From the NCBI RefSeq assembly GCF_900119845.1, contig NZ_FPKU01000001.1, positions 1,335,528 to 1,399,527 of the forward strand: a stretch of DNA of 64,000 nucleotides, read 5' to 3'. Below the pieces are notes generated by a model. That model did no database searches. It was given only the letters and a program-made list of their open reading frames with translations, and was not told the origin of the DNA. This DNA is from Devosia enhydra (GTDB lineage: Bacteria > Pseudomonadota > Alphaproteobacteria > Rhizobiales > Devosiaceae). The position numbers and the translations under genes are program-made. This document shows positions 9,127 through 17,236 of this stretch, piece after piece (position 1 is the stretch's first letter; every line of letters begins with the position of its first letter).

Positions 9127-10876
9127 GTCGGTTCTCCGGAGCAGGGGCGCGGGCCATCGAGGCCGGAACGAGCGCCTGATCCAGCATTTCGCTGAAATCG
9201 GGGGCGATTCCCAGCATCGGCGCGACACGCTTGACGATTCGGCCGGTGACTTCTCCGGCATTCCAGCCGGCCGTGGTACCCGACTGCGGCGTTTCCTTCT
9301 GCGGCTCGTCGACGAGGATCACCATCGCATATTGCGGATCATCGAGCGGAAAGGCCGAGGCGAAGACCGCAAGCGTCTTGCTCGACGAATATCGGCCATC
9401 CACGACCTTTTCCGCCGTGCCCGTCTTGCCGCCAGTGCGATAGCCACGCGCCTCGCGATCCATGCGCGACCCCGACCCGTCGATGGCATTGAGCCGCATC
9501 AGATAGCGGATCTGCGCGCTCGTCTGGGGCGAGATCACCGGTTCGTAGAGCGGGCGCGCCGCGGCTTCGTCCCGCTTGTAGAGCGTCACCGGCACCATCA
9601 TGCCGTCATTGACGAAGGCGGCCATCGCCTTGGCCATGTGCAGGGGCGAAACCGAGAGCCCATGGCCAAAGCTGGCCGTGGCCGCGACGATCTCCGAGAA
9701 TTTTTCCGGCACCACCGGATTGCGCCGCTCGGGCAGTTCGATCTGCATCGGCTTGTCCATGCCCAGCTTGGTCAGGAAGGCGCGGAACTCGTCCTTGCCC
9801 ATGGCCTGCATGATCCGGATCGTGCCGATATTGGAGGAATATTTGTAGACCTCCGAGGTGCTCAGCACGCGGTGCTTGCCATGGAAATCGTCGATGGTGA
9901 AGCGACCGAAGCGGATGCCGAAGCGCGCATCGAAATTGTCGGTCAGCCGCACCCGCCCGCTGTCGATGGCGCCCGCAAAGGTAACCGTCTTGAACGTCGA
10001 GCCCAGTTCATAGATGCCGGATGTGATGCGATTGAACCGCTGGTCCTTCTTGCCATCATAGAGCTCGAAGGCGGAGGCGGGATTGTTGGGGTCGAAATCG
10101 GGCAGCGACACCATGGCGAGCACTTCGCCGGTGCGCACATCGACCATCACGCCGGCAGCGGCGATCGCCTTGTAGCGGGTGAAGGTGTCGAGAAGCTCCG
10201 AATACATCACGTGCTGCACGCGCGCATCGATCGAGAGGCTGACCGGCGCCAGCGCCCGGTCGCGTGCCAGCCCGAGTTCCTGCAGCAGCGCGACGTCGCG
10301 GTCGTCCATGTTCTTTTCGATGCCGGCGATGCCCTGGTTGTCGATGTTCACCGCGCCCAGGATATGGGAGGCCTCGCGGCCGCCCGGATAGAACCGCTTG
10401 GATTCGGTGACGAAATCGAGGCCGGGAATGCCGAGCTGGAAGATGCGGTCGGCAACCGCCGGGGTCAGCTCGCGCTTGACCCAGACGAAGCCCCGATCCC
10501 CCGTCAGCCGGCGGCGCAGCCAGTCGGCATCGAGTTCCGGCAGCACCGTGCGCAGGGCCGTCACCGCCTCCTCGACATCGATGATGCGGCGCGGCTCGGC
10601 AAACAGCGAGGGCACGCGGATATCGACGGCCATTTCAAGCCCGTTCCGGTCAAGGATCGGCGGCCGCGTCGCGGTGATGGCGTCGCGCGTCTGCCCCTCG
10701 ATCGAGGTCTCGACCACCACCGAGCCGAGCTGCACCAGCCGCCCGGCAATGACGCCGAAGACCAGGATCAGCCCGAAGATCACCCAGCGAATGCGGGCCC
10801 GGGTCAGCTGGCTGCGCGATTTGCGCGAGCCTTCGAGCGCGATTGTGGGAACGGCCGCTTCGCTTGCCAGGCTCAT
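9107..10876 (-). CDS. ftsI: Septal penicillin-binding protein FtsI (PBP3)
   Basis: Class B transpeptidase that cross-links septal peptidoglycan with FtsW. A short cytoplasmic N-terminus is followed by one TM segment (about residues 30-50), a pedestal domain, and a transpeptidase domain with STFK (near residue 290), SSN and KTGTAEK as the three active-site motifs. 589 aa. The start overlaps the ftsL stop by 4 nt. Confidence 0.95.
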   Translation of the reverse strand: MSLASEAAVPTIALEGSRKSRSQLTRARIRWVIFGLILVFGVIAGRLVQLGSVVVETSIEGQTRDAITATRPPILDRNGLEMAVDIRVPSLFAEPRRIIDVEEAVTALRTVLPELDADWLRRRLTGDRGFVWVKRELTPAVADRIFQLGIPGLDFVTESKRFYPGGREASHILGAVNIDNQGIAGIEKNMDDRDVALLQELGLARDRALAPVSLSIDARVQHVMYSELLDTFTRYKAIAAAGVMVDVRTGEVLAMVSLPDFDPNNPASAFELYDGKKDQRFNRITSGIYELGSTFKTVTFAGAIDSGRVRLTDNFDARFGIRFGRFTIDDFHGKHRVLSTSEVYKYSSNIGTIRIMQAMGKDEFRAFLTKLGMDKPMQIELPERRNPVVPEKFSEIVAATASFGHGLSVSPLHMAKAMAAFVNDGMMVPVTLYKRDEAAARPLYEPVISPQTSAQIRYLMRLNAIDGSGSRMDREARGYRTGGKTGTAEKVVDGRYSSSKTLAVFASAFPLDDPQYAMVILVDEPQKETPQSGTTAGWNAGEVTGRIVKRVAPMLGIAPDFSEMLDQALVPASMARAPAPENRLGVPSL

Positions 10877-11253
10877 TGCGATGCCCCGATGATCAGTTGT
10901 TCAATGGGATCGATGCCCGAATCGAGCGCTTCGAAAAGCGCATCGAGCGCCGCCTTGTCCGGCGCGGGCTTGCGCATCGGCAGGTTGTCGAGCCGGCCGA
11001 ACTGCTCGGGGCGGACAGGCTTCAGGCCCAGTGCCGCCTCGTGGCGCACCACGATGGGCGCCACATGGCTGGGCTGGTTGAGATAGGCCCAGTCAGCCTT
11101 GAGCATCGACAAATCGGCCTGCTGCTTGTCGATCAGCCGTTCGAGTTCCACCTTGGTGCTGGCGGTTTCCTCCACGGCATATTTGAGGCCGTAGACGCCC
11201 ACCAGCGCCGCAATACTCGTGCACACGAGGATGACGTTGAGCGTGCGGATCAT
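10873..11253 (-). CDS. ftsL: Cell division protein FtsL-like
   Basis: 126 aa. An N-terminal TM helix ([19 protein letters not shown]) is followed by a periplasmic heptad-like region ([26 protein letters not shown]), the usual FtsL/DivIC architecture. FtsL is poorly conserved, so the name rests mostly on position: it sits between rsmH and ftsI with 4-nt overlaps on both sides. Confidence 0.85.
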   Translation of the reverse strand: MIRTLNVILVCTSIAALVGVYGLKYAVEETASTKVELERLIDKQQADLSMLKADWAYLNQPSHVAPIVVRHEAALGLKPVRPEQFGRLDNLPMRKPAPDKAALDALFEALDSGIDPIEQLIIGASQ

Positions 11254-12275
11254 GCGAGCCTCCTCGAAAGCGGCACGCCGAGGCCTTCGGCTGAGGCCGG
11301 GCGCGCCGGCGCTTCGGTGCGCGTGGCGCTGCGCAGGGTCGCGGAACGGGCGCGCGGATTGCGCTCCGTCTCGGCTGCGCCCGCCCGCACCGGCTTGCGG
11401 ATCTGGGCCCAGCGCGGCGCGGCCTGTCCGCGCACCGGCAGATGGCGGGAGGGTGTGGGATCGGATTTTTCAGCATCGAGGAAGCGCTTGACGATGCGAT
11501 CCTCGAGCGAATGGAAGCTGACGACGGCGAGCCGCCCGCCGGGGGCAAGCAGCCGCTCGCTGGCGAAGAGCCCCGCGACCAGCTCATGCAGCTCGCCATT
11601 GACCGCGATCCGCAGCGCCTGGAAGCTGCGCGTGGCCGGATGCATCTCGCCCGGCTTGCGCCCGATGACGGTCTCGATCAGCCGGGCCAGTTCGGCGGTC
11701 GTGGAAAGAGGCTTTTCGGCGCGTGCCGCAACGATGGCGGTGGCGATGCGACGGGCCTTGCGTTCCTCGCCATAGGCGAAGAGCAGGTCGGTCAGCCGGG
11801 CTTCGCTCAGGGTGTTGACGAGGTCCGCGGCGCTTTCGCCTTCCCCCGACATGCGCATGTCGAGCGGCCCGTCGCGCAGGAACGAGAAGCCGCGCACCGC
11901 CTCGTCGAGCTGCATCGAGGACACCCCGATATCGAGCACAACGCCATCGACGGGCCCGCCCGCGAGCGTATCGAGTTCGGAAAACTGGCCGGGCACGAAG
12001 GTGAACCGATCCGGGTAGAGAGTCGCGAGTCGCTCGGCATGGGGCAGCACATTGGGGTCGCGATCGATCGCGACCACGCTCGCCCCCGCCGCCAGCAGCG
12101 CCTGCGAATATCCCCCTGCCCCAAACGTGCCATCGAGGATGCGGGCACCCTCTAACGGCGCGAGCGCCTCGAGCACTTCGGCAAGCAGCACCGGAACATG
12201 CGGGGTATCGGCACGCGCGTCGGCGGGCCGGGGCGCATCAGGTTGCGCCGGCGCTTGCGGGCTCTCCTGGGCCAT
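11250..12275 (-). CDS. rsmH: 16S rRNA m4C1402 methyltransferase RsmH (MraW)
   Basis: SAM-dependent methyltransferase that modifies C1402 in 16S rRNA. Motifs are [13 protein letters not shown], the SAM site [39 protein letters not shown] and the C-terminal [16 protein letters not shown]. Start at MAQESPQ (12275), with GGAGCGGACGGAAACC before the ATG; MERTET at 12293 is an alternative. No mraZ precedes it. The next gene upstream is slyX. Confidence 0.94.
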   Translation of the reverse strand: MAQESPQAPAQPDAPRPADARADTPHVPVLLAEVLEALAPLEGARILDGTFGAGGYSQALLAAGASVVAIDRDPNVLPHAERLATLYPDRFTFVPGQFSELDTLAGGPVDGVVLDIGVSSMQLDEAVRGFSFLRDGPLDMRMSGEGESAADLVNTLSEARLTDLLFAYGEERKARRIATAIVAARAEKPLSTTAELARLIETVIGRKPGEMHPATRSFQALRIAVNGELHELVAGLFASERLLAPGGRLAVVSFHSLEDRIVKRFLDAEKSDPTPSRHLPVRGQAAPRWAQIRKPVRAGAAETERNPRARSATLRSATRTEAPARPASAEGLGVPLSRRLA

Positions 12276-12407
12276 GGTTTCCGTCCGCTCCATCCGGCAA
12301 CAAGGCCGGTACGCTGGTTGAGCCGGGTTTTGCCCGGCGATCGCCTGCATATTGAGGAAGGGAGTTTAACAATCCGTTTGCCATGCCCGCTGCCCGGCAA
12401 CCGGCGA

Positions 12408-12629
12408 TCAGTAGTGCGGGGGCGGCGGCTCCTTGCCCGGCAGGTCGCGACGCCCCGCCTCGGCCTCGGCGATTTCGGCCTCGAGCCGATCCACGAGGCG
12501 CTTCAACCGCTCCATTTCCCGCCATTGCCGCGTCACGATCTCGTTGAGATCCTCGATGGCGCGATCCTGATGGGTCAGGCGCATTTCGAGCGCGAGGACG
12601 CGCGCGGTCAGTTGAGGGCTGTCGACCAT
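12408..12629 (-). CDS. slyX: SlyX family protein
   Basis: 73 aa, almost entirely one coiled coil. It starts MVDSPQLTARVLALEMRLTH and ends in DLPGKEPPPPHY; the PPHY tail is the SlyX signature. The cellular role of SlyX is not well defined. It lies between rsmH and the rnpB remnant, a place where many bacteria have mraZ. Confidence 0.85.
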   Translation of the reverse strand: MVDSPQLTARVLALEMRLTHQDRAIEDLNEIVTRQWREMERLKRLVDRLEAEIAEAEAGRRDLPGKEPPPPHY

Positions 12630-12649
12630 CGCTTTATCCCCAGAATAAA

Positions 12650-12877
12650 TTGCCAGTTGGCCTGTAAGCCGGGTTCTGTAAGGCCCGCGCCTCGCGACGC
12701 GGACGTGACGGCCATTCCTCTAGGCGACGGCTTGCGCCGCAGCTCGAGCAACCAACCCGGACGACCGGCCTCGAAACCGGCCTGAGGTTGCCCTCGCGTC
12801 GTCCCTATTTGGTTTTGCTCCCGGTGGGGTTTACCATGCGGGTCCTGTTACCAGTCCCCCGGTGCGCTCTTACCGCA
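12650..12877 (-). pseudogene. 3' fragment of RNase P RNA gene (left attachment copy)
   Basis: These 228 bp match 24946-25173 with only two substitutions (near 12691 and 12766) and then diverge abruptly on both sides. The segment is the 3' part of a bacterial type A RNase P RNA on the minus strand. It includes the ACAGAACCCGGCTTA motif and the 3' strand of helix P1 (GGCCAACTGGC), but it lacks the 5' half. It is best read as the attachment-site copy left when an element integrated into rnpB. Confidence 0.9.
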
Positions 12878-12899
12878 GCGATCCATGTCCCATCACCAA

Positions 12900-12966
12900 G
12901 GCATTGAGATACCTTGTAAAAATGCCATCCGACATGCTCCCGTTGCCCCGGTGTTGATGGAGCATG
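12900..12966 (+). promoter_or_regulatory. Inverted repeats upstream of the integrase gene
   Basis: Two inverted repeats lie between the left attachment copy and the integrase start: GGCATT...AATGCC (about 12900-12926) and CATGCTCC...GGAGCATG (12933-12940 with 12959-12966). They could be integrase or excisionase arm sites or an operator controlling the integrase. Function is inferred from position only. Confidence 0.35.
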
Positions 12967-12982
12967 GGAGCGGCTGGAGCCG

Positions 12983-14158
12983 ATGGTACGGGTCAGGCTG
13001 AGCGACAAGCGGTTGGACGCAATTCGCCCGAAGAACAGGGCTTACGACATCTGGGACAGCGAGGCGCCCGGCCTGATCGTTCGGGTCACCCCTCTCGGCC
13101 ACCGCTCCTATATGCTCTGCCGGCGAATGCCGGGCAAGACCAATCCGACCCGCCGGCTGATCGCCGAGGTGGGCGCCGTGCAACAGGAGGCAGCCCGCAA
13201 GATCGCGCGCGACTGGACAGCGCTGGTCGTGCAGGGGGTCGATCCCGGCAGTCTTCGTATGCAGCAGACGGCCGAAAAGCCCGTGCTGACCTTCCGGGTG
13301 CTGGCCGAGACGTACATCAAGAAGCGCGTCCGTGCCCTCCGTCGCGGCGCGGCAGCCGAGCGTGAGGTGCGGCAGCTTATCGACCGATGGGGCAAGCTGC
13401 CCGTACCGGAACTCACCCGGACGCAGGTGGTCGCGTTCGTTGAGGAGCTCGGTGCCCGCTCCCCGTCCATGGCTCACCGGCTGTTCGCGCACCTTCGCGC
13501 CCTGTTCAACTGGGCTCGGGAACGCGGCACGGTAGAGGTGTCGCCCTGTGACATGATCCGGCCGGGCAAGCTCACTGGGAACCTCGAGCCGCGCCAACGA
13601 ACCCTGACCGAGGCCGAGGTCCGCGCCTTCTGGATCGCCACCGGAAACATTCCTTACCCCCACGGCCCGCTACACCGACTGGTCCTGCTGACCGGAGCGA
13701 GGCTGCGCGAAGTGGCGGACGCGCAGTGGGACGAATTCGACCTGACCGAGAAGGTCTGGAACGTGCCGCCGGAGCGGAATAAGAGCCGCGCCATCCACAT
13801 CGTGCCGCTCTCGGACGAGGCGGTTCGGCTGATCACCGCCCTGCCCCGCTATCGCTATTGCCCGTTCCTGTTCACCGCCGACGAGCGCAACGCCGTGCGC
13901 AACATGCATACGCCCAAGGCCCGGATCGATGACGAGATGAGGAAAGTTCTCGGGCGGCAGCCCACGCCGTGGGTGGTGCACGACCTGCGGCGCGTCGTCC
14001 GGAGCCGCATGGCGGAGATGGGAATACGCGAGGAAGTCGCCGAGCGCGTGCTCGGCCACGGGGCGAAGGACAAGCTGGTCCGGACCTACAACACCTACAG
14101 CTACCTGCCCGAAGTGCGGGAGGCGCTGGACCGGTGGGGCGAGGTGGTGGGGAAGTAG
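12983..14158 (+). CDS. int: Tyrosine recombinase/integrase (P4 type)
   Basis: 391 aa. The N-terminal region (LSDKRLDAIRPKNRAYDIWD, SEAPGLIVRVTPLG) is the arm-binding domain of P4-like integrases. A core-binding region spans about 100-190, then the catalytic domain. Visible catalytic residues are R240 (LLTGARLREV), H333 and R336 (HDLRR), H359 (LGHG) and probably Y369 (RTYNTYSY). GGAG precedes the ATG. It lies 105 bp from the truncated rnpB copy and reads into the element, so it is the likely agent of integration into rnpB. Confidence 0.93.
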   Translation: MVRVRLSDKRLDAIRPKNRAYDIWDSEAPGLIVRVTPLGHRSYMLCRRMPGKTNPTRRLIAEVGAVQQEAARKIARDWTALVVQGVDPGSLRMQQTAEKPVLTFRVLAETYIKKRVRALRRGAAAEREVRQLIDRWGKLPVPELTRTQVVAFVEELGARSPSMAHRLFAHLRALFNWARERGTVEVSPCDMIRPGKLTGNLEPRQRTLTEAEVRAFWIATGNIPYPHGPLHRLVLLTGARLREVADAQWDEFDLTEKVWNVPPERNKSRAIHIVPLSDEAVRLITALPRYRYCPFLFTADERNAVRNMHTPKARIDDEMRKVLGRQPTPWVVHDLRRVVRSRMAEMGIREEVAERVLGHGAKDKLVRTYNTYSYLPEVREALDRWGEVVGK

Positions 14159-14224
14159 GGGTGAACCGACAGTTCGGCTCAGGCACCTTCAGAGCGCCGG
14201 TGTTGGATTATCACGGTTGGTGAT

Positions 14225-14440
14225 ATTTCATTTGCGCCTCAGGCCGAATCGTGCGACGAAGCCTTTGTGATGATTGTTCACGCAGTACCCGTCTATCGTT
14301 GGGGCCTCTGGCCCTGTGGAGGCGTGAAAGCCTCCAATTCAATCCCGACGACCGGTAGGGAGCGAGGCCGCGCGCCGCACCCGCCCGGGATCGGGTGCGG
14401 CAAATTCGAGGTAAAAACGACGCTGAACTGCTCCTCTGTT
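14225..14440 (+). ncRNA. Candidate retron msr-msd non-coding RNA (boundaries uncertain)
   Basis: A non-coding stretch upstream of the HTH/RT genes contains a series of stem-loops: GGGGCC-TCT-GGCCCT (about 14300-14314), a 7-bp stem TGGAGGC-GTGAAA-GCCTCCA (about 14317-14336), and a 10-bp perfect stem GCCGCACCCG...CGGGTGCGGC (about 14374-14401). Short hairpins followed by a longer stem are what a retron RNA would show. I could not find a convincing a1/a2 terminal repeat or the priming guanosine, so the limits and the identity are tentative. A TATCAC-GGTTG-GTGATA hairpin at about 14209-14225 may end the integrase transcript. Confidence 0.4.
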
Positions 14441-14486
14441 CGACGGGCGCCAACAATCCAGTTGGCGGAACAGAAGGAACTACAAA

Positions 14487-14615
14487 GTGAACGACAAACG
14501 TCATCACCAGCGTCGTCGCCGCCGGCTCAACTGGGGGGTGGTCTTTAAGACCATCACCTTTCTTGGGCAGGCAATCTACTACGTTGCCCGCTTCTGGTTC
14601 TCGGACCGGGAGTAA
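14487..14615 (+). CDS. 42-aa basic, hydrophobic small protein (unknown)
   Basis: Starts at GTG with AAGGA 8 nt upstream. The product begins MNDKRHQRRRRRLNWGVVFK, continues with a hydrophobic, aromatic stretch (ITFLGQAIYYVARFWF) and ends SDRE. An arginine-rich head with one possible membrane helix fits a small membrane protein or toxin, but it matches nothing I recognise. It lies 34 bp before the HTH gene in the same direction and could be part of the retron-like operon, or could be chance coding overlapping an RNA. Confidence 0.4.
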   Translation: MNDKRHHQRRRRRLNWGVVFKTITFLGQAIYYVARFWFSDRE

Positions 14616-14649
14616 GCGGCGACCTCGAAACTAGCCGGAGGATTACGGT

Positions 14650-14961
14650 ATGCCCGAACTGAAACGCCCTATGATCAACGATGCGCTCCGTCTGGTGCGC
14701 CTGTATTGGGGATATTCTCAGGCTGACCTCGCCAAAGACCTCGACCTCTCGCAGTCGATGATCTCGGAGATCGAACGTGGTGCCAAGGCGGTTACCTTAG
14801 ATGTTTTGGAAAGGTACAGTGGCAAGCTGGGCATACGGATGTCGCAACTCCTGTTCTTCGCAGAGGAATTGGAAACTGAACCCGCGCAGAGGCGGGGCAA
14901 ACTCCTCGTAGCTGGTCACGTATTGAAGCTTCTGGAGAACTTGGCGCCGGTGAACCTTTAA
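14650..14961 (+). CDS. XRE-family helix-turn-helix protein (retron-accessory candidate)
   Basis: 103 aa. A Cro/CI-type HTH spans about residues 12-65 (LRLVRLYWGYSQADLAKDLD, LSQSMISEIERGAKAV), followed by a short tail. GGAGG precedes the ATG. Its stop codon directly abuts the start codon of the reverse transcriptase, so the two are surely co-translated. In the published retron classification one type pairs the RT with a small HTH protein (type VI, as I recall it). The role here is either effector, autoregulator or both. Confidence 0.8.
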   Translation: MPELKRPMINDALRLVRLYWGYSQADLAKDLDLSQSMISEIERGAKAVTLDVLERYSGKLGIRMSQLLFFAEELETEPAQRRGKLLVAGHVLKLLENLAPVNL

Positions 14962-15990
14962 ATGCCGGTCACTAAGAAGGTGCAGCGCGCAGAGCGCTAT
15001 CCAATCGCTCGCTCCCCTTTCAGCATGCGGCCCACCCAACGCGAGGTCGCAAGGCTGCTTGGAGAGAGCCGCGACAACCTTCGGCGTCTCGTGAACTACA
15101 AGGAGCAGTTCGTCCAGCGGCGCGACCTTGAGATAAACGGAAAGTTGCGTCACCTCGCCTACCCCGAGTCCAGGCTCCGGTCTGCCCACGAACGGCTGAA
15201 GTTCCACCTGAACAAGATTCAGCAGCCCGCCTATCTATTCAGCCCGCGCCGTGGCAAAAGCCAGCGGGACAATGCCGCACTCCATCTGGAGCAGGTCCAA
15301 TATCTGACGCTGGACCTGAAGCAGTTCTACCCTTCGACGACCAGTGCCATGGTGCGCAGGTGGTTCATTAACGACTTAGGGATGTATCAAGACGTAGCGG
15401 GTCTCATGACCCACCTCGTCACCATCGACGACAAAGTTTCGTTCGGTTCGCCCCTGACTCCTGTGCTGTGCACGATGGTGCATCGCAGAATGTTCGACCA
15501 GATCGCGGATATCTGCCGCGCGCGTGGGCTGAACATGTCGTTGTGGGTCGACGACCTGACCATCTCGGGTCAGTTCGTAACTCGGGAAGTTCTGCGAGAA
15601 GTTAGGACCGTGGTCCGAGCGTTCGGCCTGAAGACGCACAAGATCAAATATCGAACTGGCAACCGCCCTGTCTTCATCACCGGCATCGGGGTAGTTGGTT
15701 CCAACCTTGTCGCCCCGGCCAAGATGAACTTGAAGATTAAGGCAGCATGGGAGGCCTACCACGCGGCACAGACGGACGCCGAGCGGGATGCCTGCGCTCA
15801 ACACCTACTGACCCTACTGGGAACAGTCAGGCACATAGCGCGCCGAGGCAGTCCCTTGGCCCGGCGGGTTGCTGACCAGATGAACTCTCTACGCCAGAAG
15901 CGAGCCGTATTGACGGTGACGACCACGACCCGTTCTGCTCAAGCGGGCGCAGCGCTAATCGCAAACGACGCAGTCGGCGACCCGTTCTAA
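14962..15990 (+). CDS. Retron-type reverse transcriptase
   Basis: 342 aa. RT motifs in order are LTLDLKQFYPST (first catalytic Asp, D118), SFGSPLTPVL (QGxxxSP position), SLWVDDLTISG (catalytic DD, 197-198), and HKIKYRTGNRPVFITG. Two retron hallmarks are present: NAALH at 104-108 (the NAxxH motif) and ITG at 239-241 (the VTG motif). The tyrosine that normally precedes the catalytic aspartates is tryptophan here (W195). There is no maturase or integrase domain, so it is not a group II intron protein. It would reverse-transcribe a cognate ncRNA into msDNA. It converges with the next gene, 7 bp away. Confidence 0.85.
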   Translation: MPVTKKVQRAERYPIARSPFSMRPTQREVARLLGESRDNLRRLVNYKEQFVQRRDLEINGKLRHLAYPESRLRSAHERLKFHLNKIQQPAYLFSPRRGKSQRDNAALHLEQVQYLTLDLKQFYPSTTSAMVRRWFINDLGMYQDVAGLMTHLVTIDDKVSFGSPLTPVLCTMVHRRMFDQIADICRARGLNMSLWVDDLTISGQFVTREVLREVRTVVRAFGLKTHKIKYRTGNRPVFITGIGVVGSNLVAPAKMNLKIKAAWEAYHAAQTDAERDACAQHLLTLLGTVRHIARRGSPLARRVADQMNSLRQKRAVLTVTTTTRSAQAGAALIANDAVGDPF

Positions 15991-15997
15991 GCCTGCG

Positions 15998-16501
15998 TCA
16001 TCCGACAGGCATGACCCACACCACCGCCTGCCCCTTCCGGGCCTTCGCCCTGAGCCGGTTGCCCACGTTCATCCTCGCCTGCCCGACATTCAGCCGTTCG
16101 TAGGCTGGATTCCACACCCCATTCGCCTCGGCCAGCGCGCGCAGCTTGACCCGATCGACCCGCCCGTTGTCGTCGGCCACTGCCTTGCTCAGCTGCTGGG
16201 CGAAGTCGTCCGGCTTGTGGTCGCGCTTATAGTCGGGCTTGATCACCGAGCGGCTCGGCTTCGGTGCGGGTGCCTCGACGGGCTGCTGCCCGTCTGACGC
16301 GGTTCCCCTGCGCGGACGGCCCCCCTTGAACGCGGGCACGAGTTCCGCCTCGACCTCGTCCACGGCGGCGGTCTCGCCGTCCTGATCGTGATCGAGGGCA
16401 GCAGCGTCGGATGCGGCGGCGTTCTGCTGCGCCGGCAGTGGATTCTTGCGGGGGCGACCGGGACGACGGGGTGCGGTAGTGGCGGTGCTGATCTTGGTCA
16501 T
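15998..16501 (-). CDS. AT-hook-like protein of unknown function
   Basis: 167 aa. RRPGRPRKNP near the N-terminus and KGGRPRRG around residue 60 look like AT-hook minor-groove binding motifs in a disordered, Ala/Pro/acidic region. The C-terminal about 55 residues (GRVDRVKLRALAEANGVWNP, followed by a GNRLRAKARKG segment) share a clear pattern with the C-terminus of the protein at 17409-17822. A DNA-binding or structuring role in the element is inferred. The exact family is not recognised. Confidence 0.65.
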   Translation of the reverse strand: MTKISTATTAPRRPGRPRKNPLPAQQNAAASDAAALDHDQDGETAAVDEVEAELVPAFKGGRPRRGTASDGQQPVEAPAPKPSRSVIKPDYKRDHKPDDFAQQLSKAVADDNGRVDRVKLRALAEANGVWNPAYERLNVGQARMNVGNRLRAKARKGQAVVWVMPVG

Positions 16502-16643
16502 AGTGAGCTCCGAGGTTGTGGCTTCGTTGACAACACAACGGAAACACGCCCGGCAGCTTGGAACAATTCCCCATACATTCCAGTGCGTTAGACCAATTCC
16601 CCATGACCCTTAGGCGGCTCGCCTGTAGCCATTTATCTGAGGT

Positions 16644-17072
16644 TTAGGTCTCGCTACCCAGATCGTGCTGCTCGGTGTCAGGCAGCGAATCGAATGCAAG
16701 CAACACGGGCTTGCGTTCGTCCTGCGCAGCCCAGCGCCACACCTCGAACATAGCCGCTCGGTACGGCCCAACGAACCCGCCGGGCCACAATTCGCTGTCT
16801 GGAGACGACCGCAGTTGCTCGTTGGTCCGATAAATATAGAATTGAGTCTGGCCCTCTAGGACGCGCTGCTTGCCAACCTTCACTAGGCCTTGGAAGGCTT
16901 TGTGAAGCTCGAAGAGCGCCTTCTTGGTATCCATTGGAAACTGGCGACGCCCCGCCAGCAAGTCGCGCGCGAAGCGTTCAGAGAACCCGCCGATCTCGGC
17001 CACATCTCGGGCTGAGAGGCCGAGGTAGGAACACATGGTGGCGTAAAGCGCATCCTGACGATGGTTCGTCAT
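16644..17072 (-). CDS. Small HTH-like protein, unknown function
   Basis: 142 aa. The first about 65 residues (YLGLSARDVAEIGGFSERFA, then RDLLAGRRQFPMDTKKAL) resemble an XRE-like HTH in which the second helix recognises DNA. The C-terminal half (QFYIYRTNEQLRSSPDSELW, then AAMFEVWRWAAQDERKPVLL) is not recognised. A 7-bp inverted repeat lies about 55 bp upstream and may be its operator. It might be an element regulator. This is inference. Confidence 0.55.
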   Translation of the reverse strand: MTNHRQDALYATMCSYLGLSARDVAEIGGFSERFARDLLAGRRQFPMDTKKALFELHKAFQGLVKVGKQRVLEGQTQFYIYRTNEQLRSSPDSELWPGGFVGPYRAAMFEVWRWAAQDERKPVLLAFDSLPDTEQHDLGSET

Positions 17073-17125
17073 TCTCTTCTCTCCTGAGAGGCGCGGCCCG
17101 ATGCCGTCTGCCTGACCACAGTTCT

Positions 17126-17143
17126 AGTTCCGTTTTCGGAACT
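17126..17143. promoter_or_regulatory. Inverted repeat AGTTCCG-TTTT-CGGAACT
   Basis: A perfect 7-bp inverted repeat with a 4-nt spacer lies 54-71 bp upstream of the HTH-like gene that starts at 17072. Placement and symmetry suggest a repressor site for that gene, possibly autoregulatory. It does not fit the GTTC-N7-GTTC spacing of alphaproteobacterial LexA boxes. Confidence 0.4.
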
Positions 17144-17236
17144 TCGCAAGGGGTTTGTCCAGCGTACAGATGGACGGCCGGGGTCACTGCGGGGGGGGCC
17201 ATCAACCGGCTCGACAGAGATGCGGCTTAGCGGGAG

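Noticed and set aside
1405-11775. Long open frames on the plus strand opposite the mur/fts genes (for example 1405-3183, 7717-9195 and 8915-11086)
   Set aside because: They are antisense to well-conserved cell-wall genes, have His/Arg-rich compositions typical of GC-rich shadow frames and match no protein family.
12408-12629. Reading the small gene before rsmH as mraZ
   Set aside because: It is half the usual MraZ length, has no AbrB-like repeats and ends in the PPHY tail of SlyX.
17121-17143. Possible LexA (SOS) box near GTTC repeats
   Set aside because: The GTTC spacing is 2 nt, not the 7 nt of the alphaproteobacterial consensus; the dyad is kept only as a generic operator candidate.
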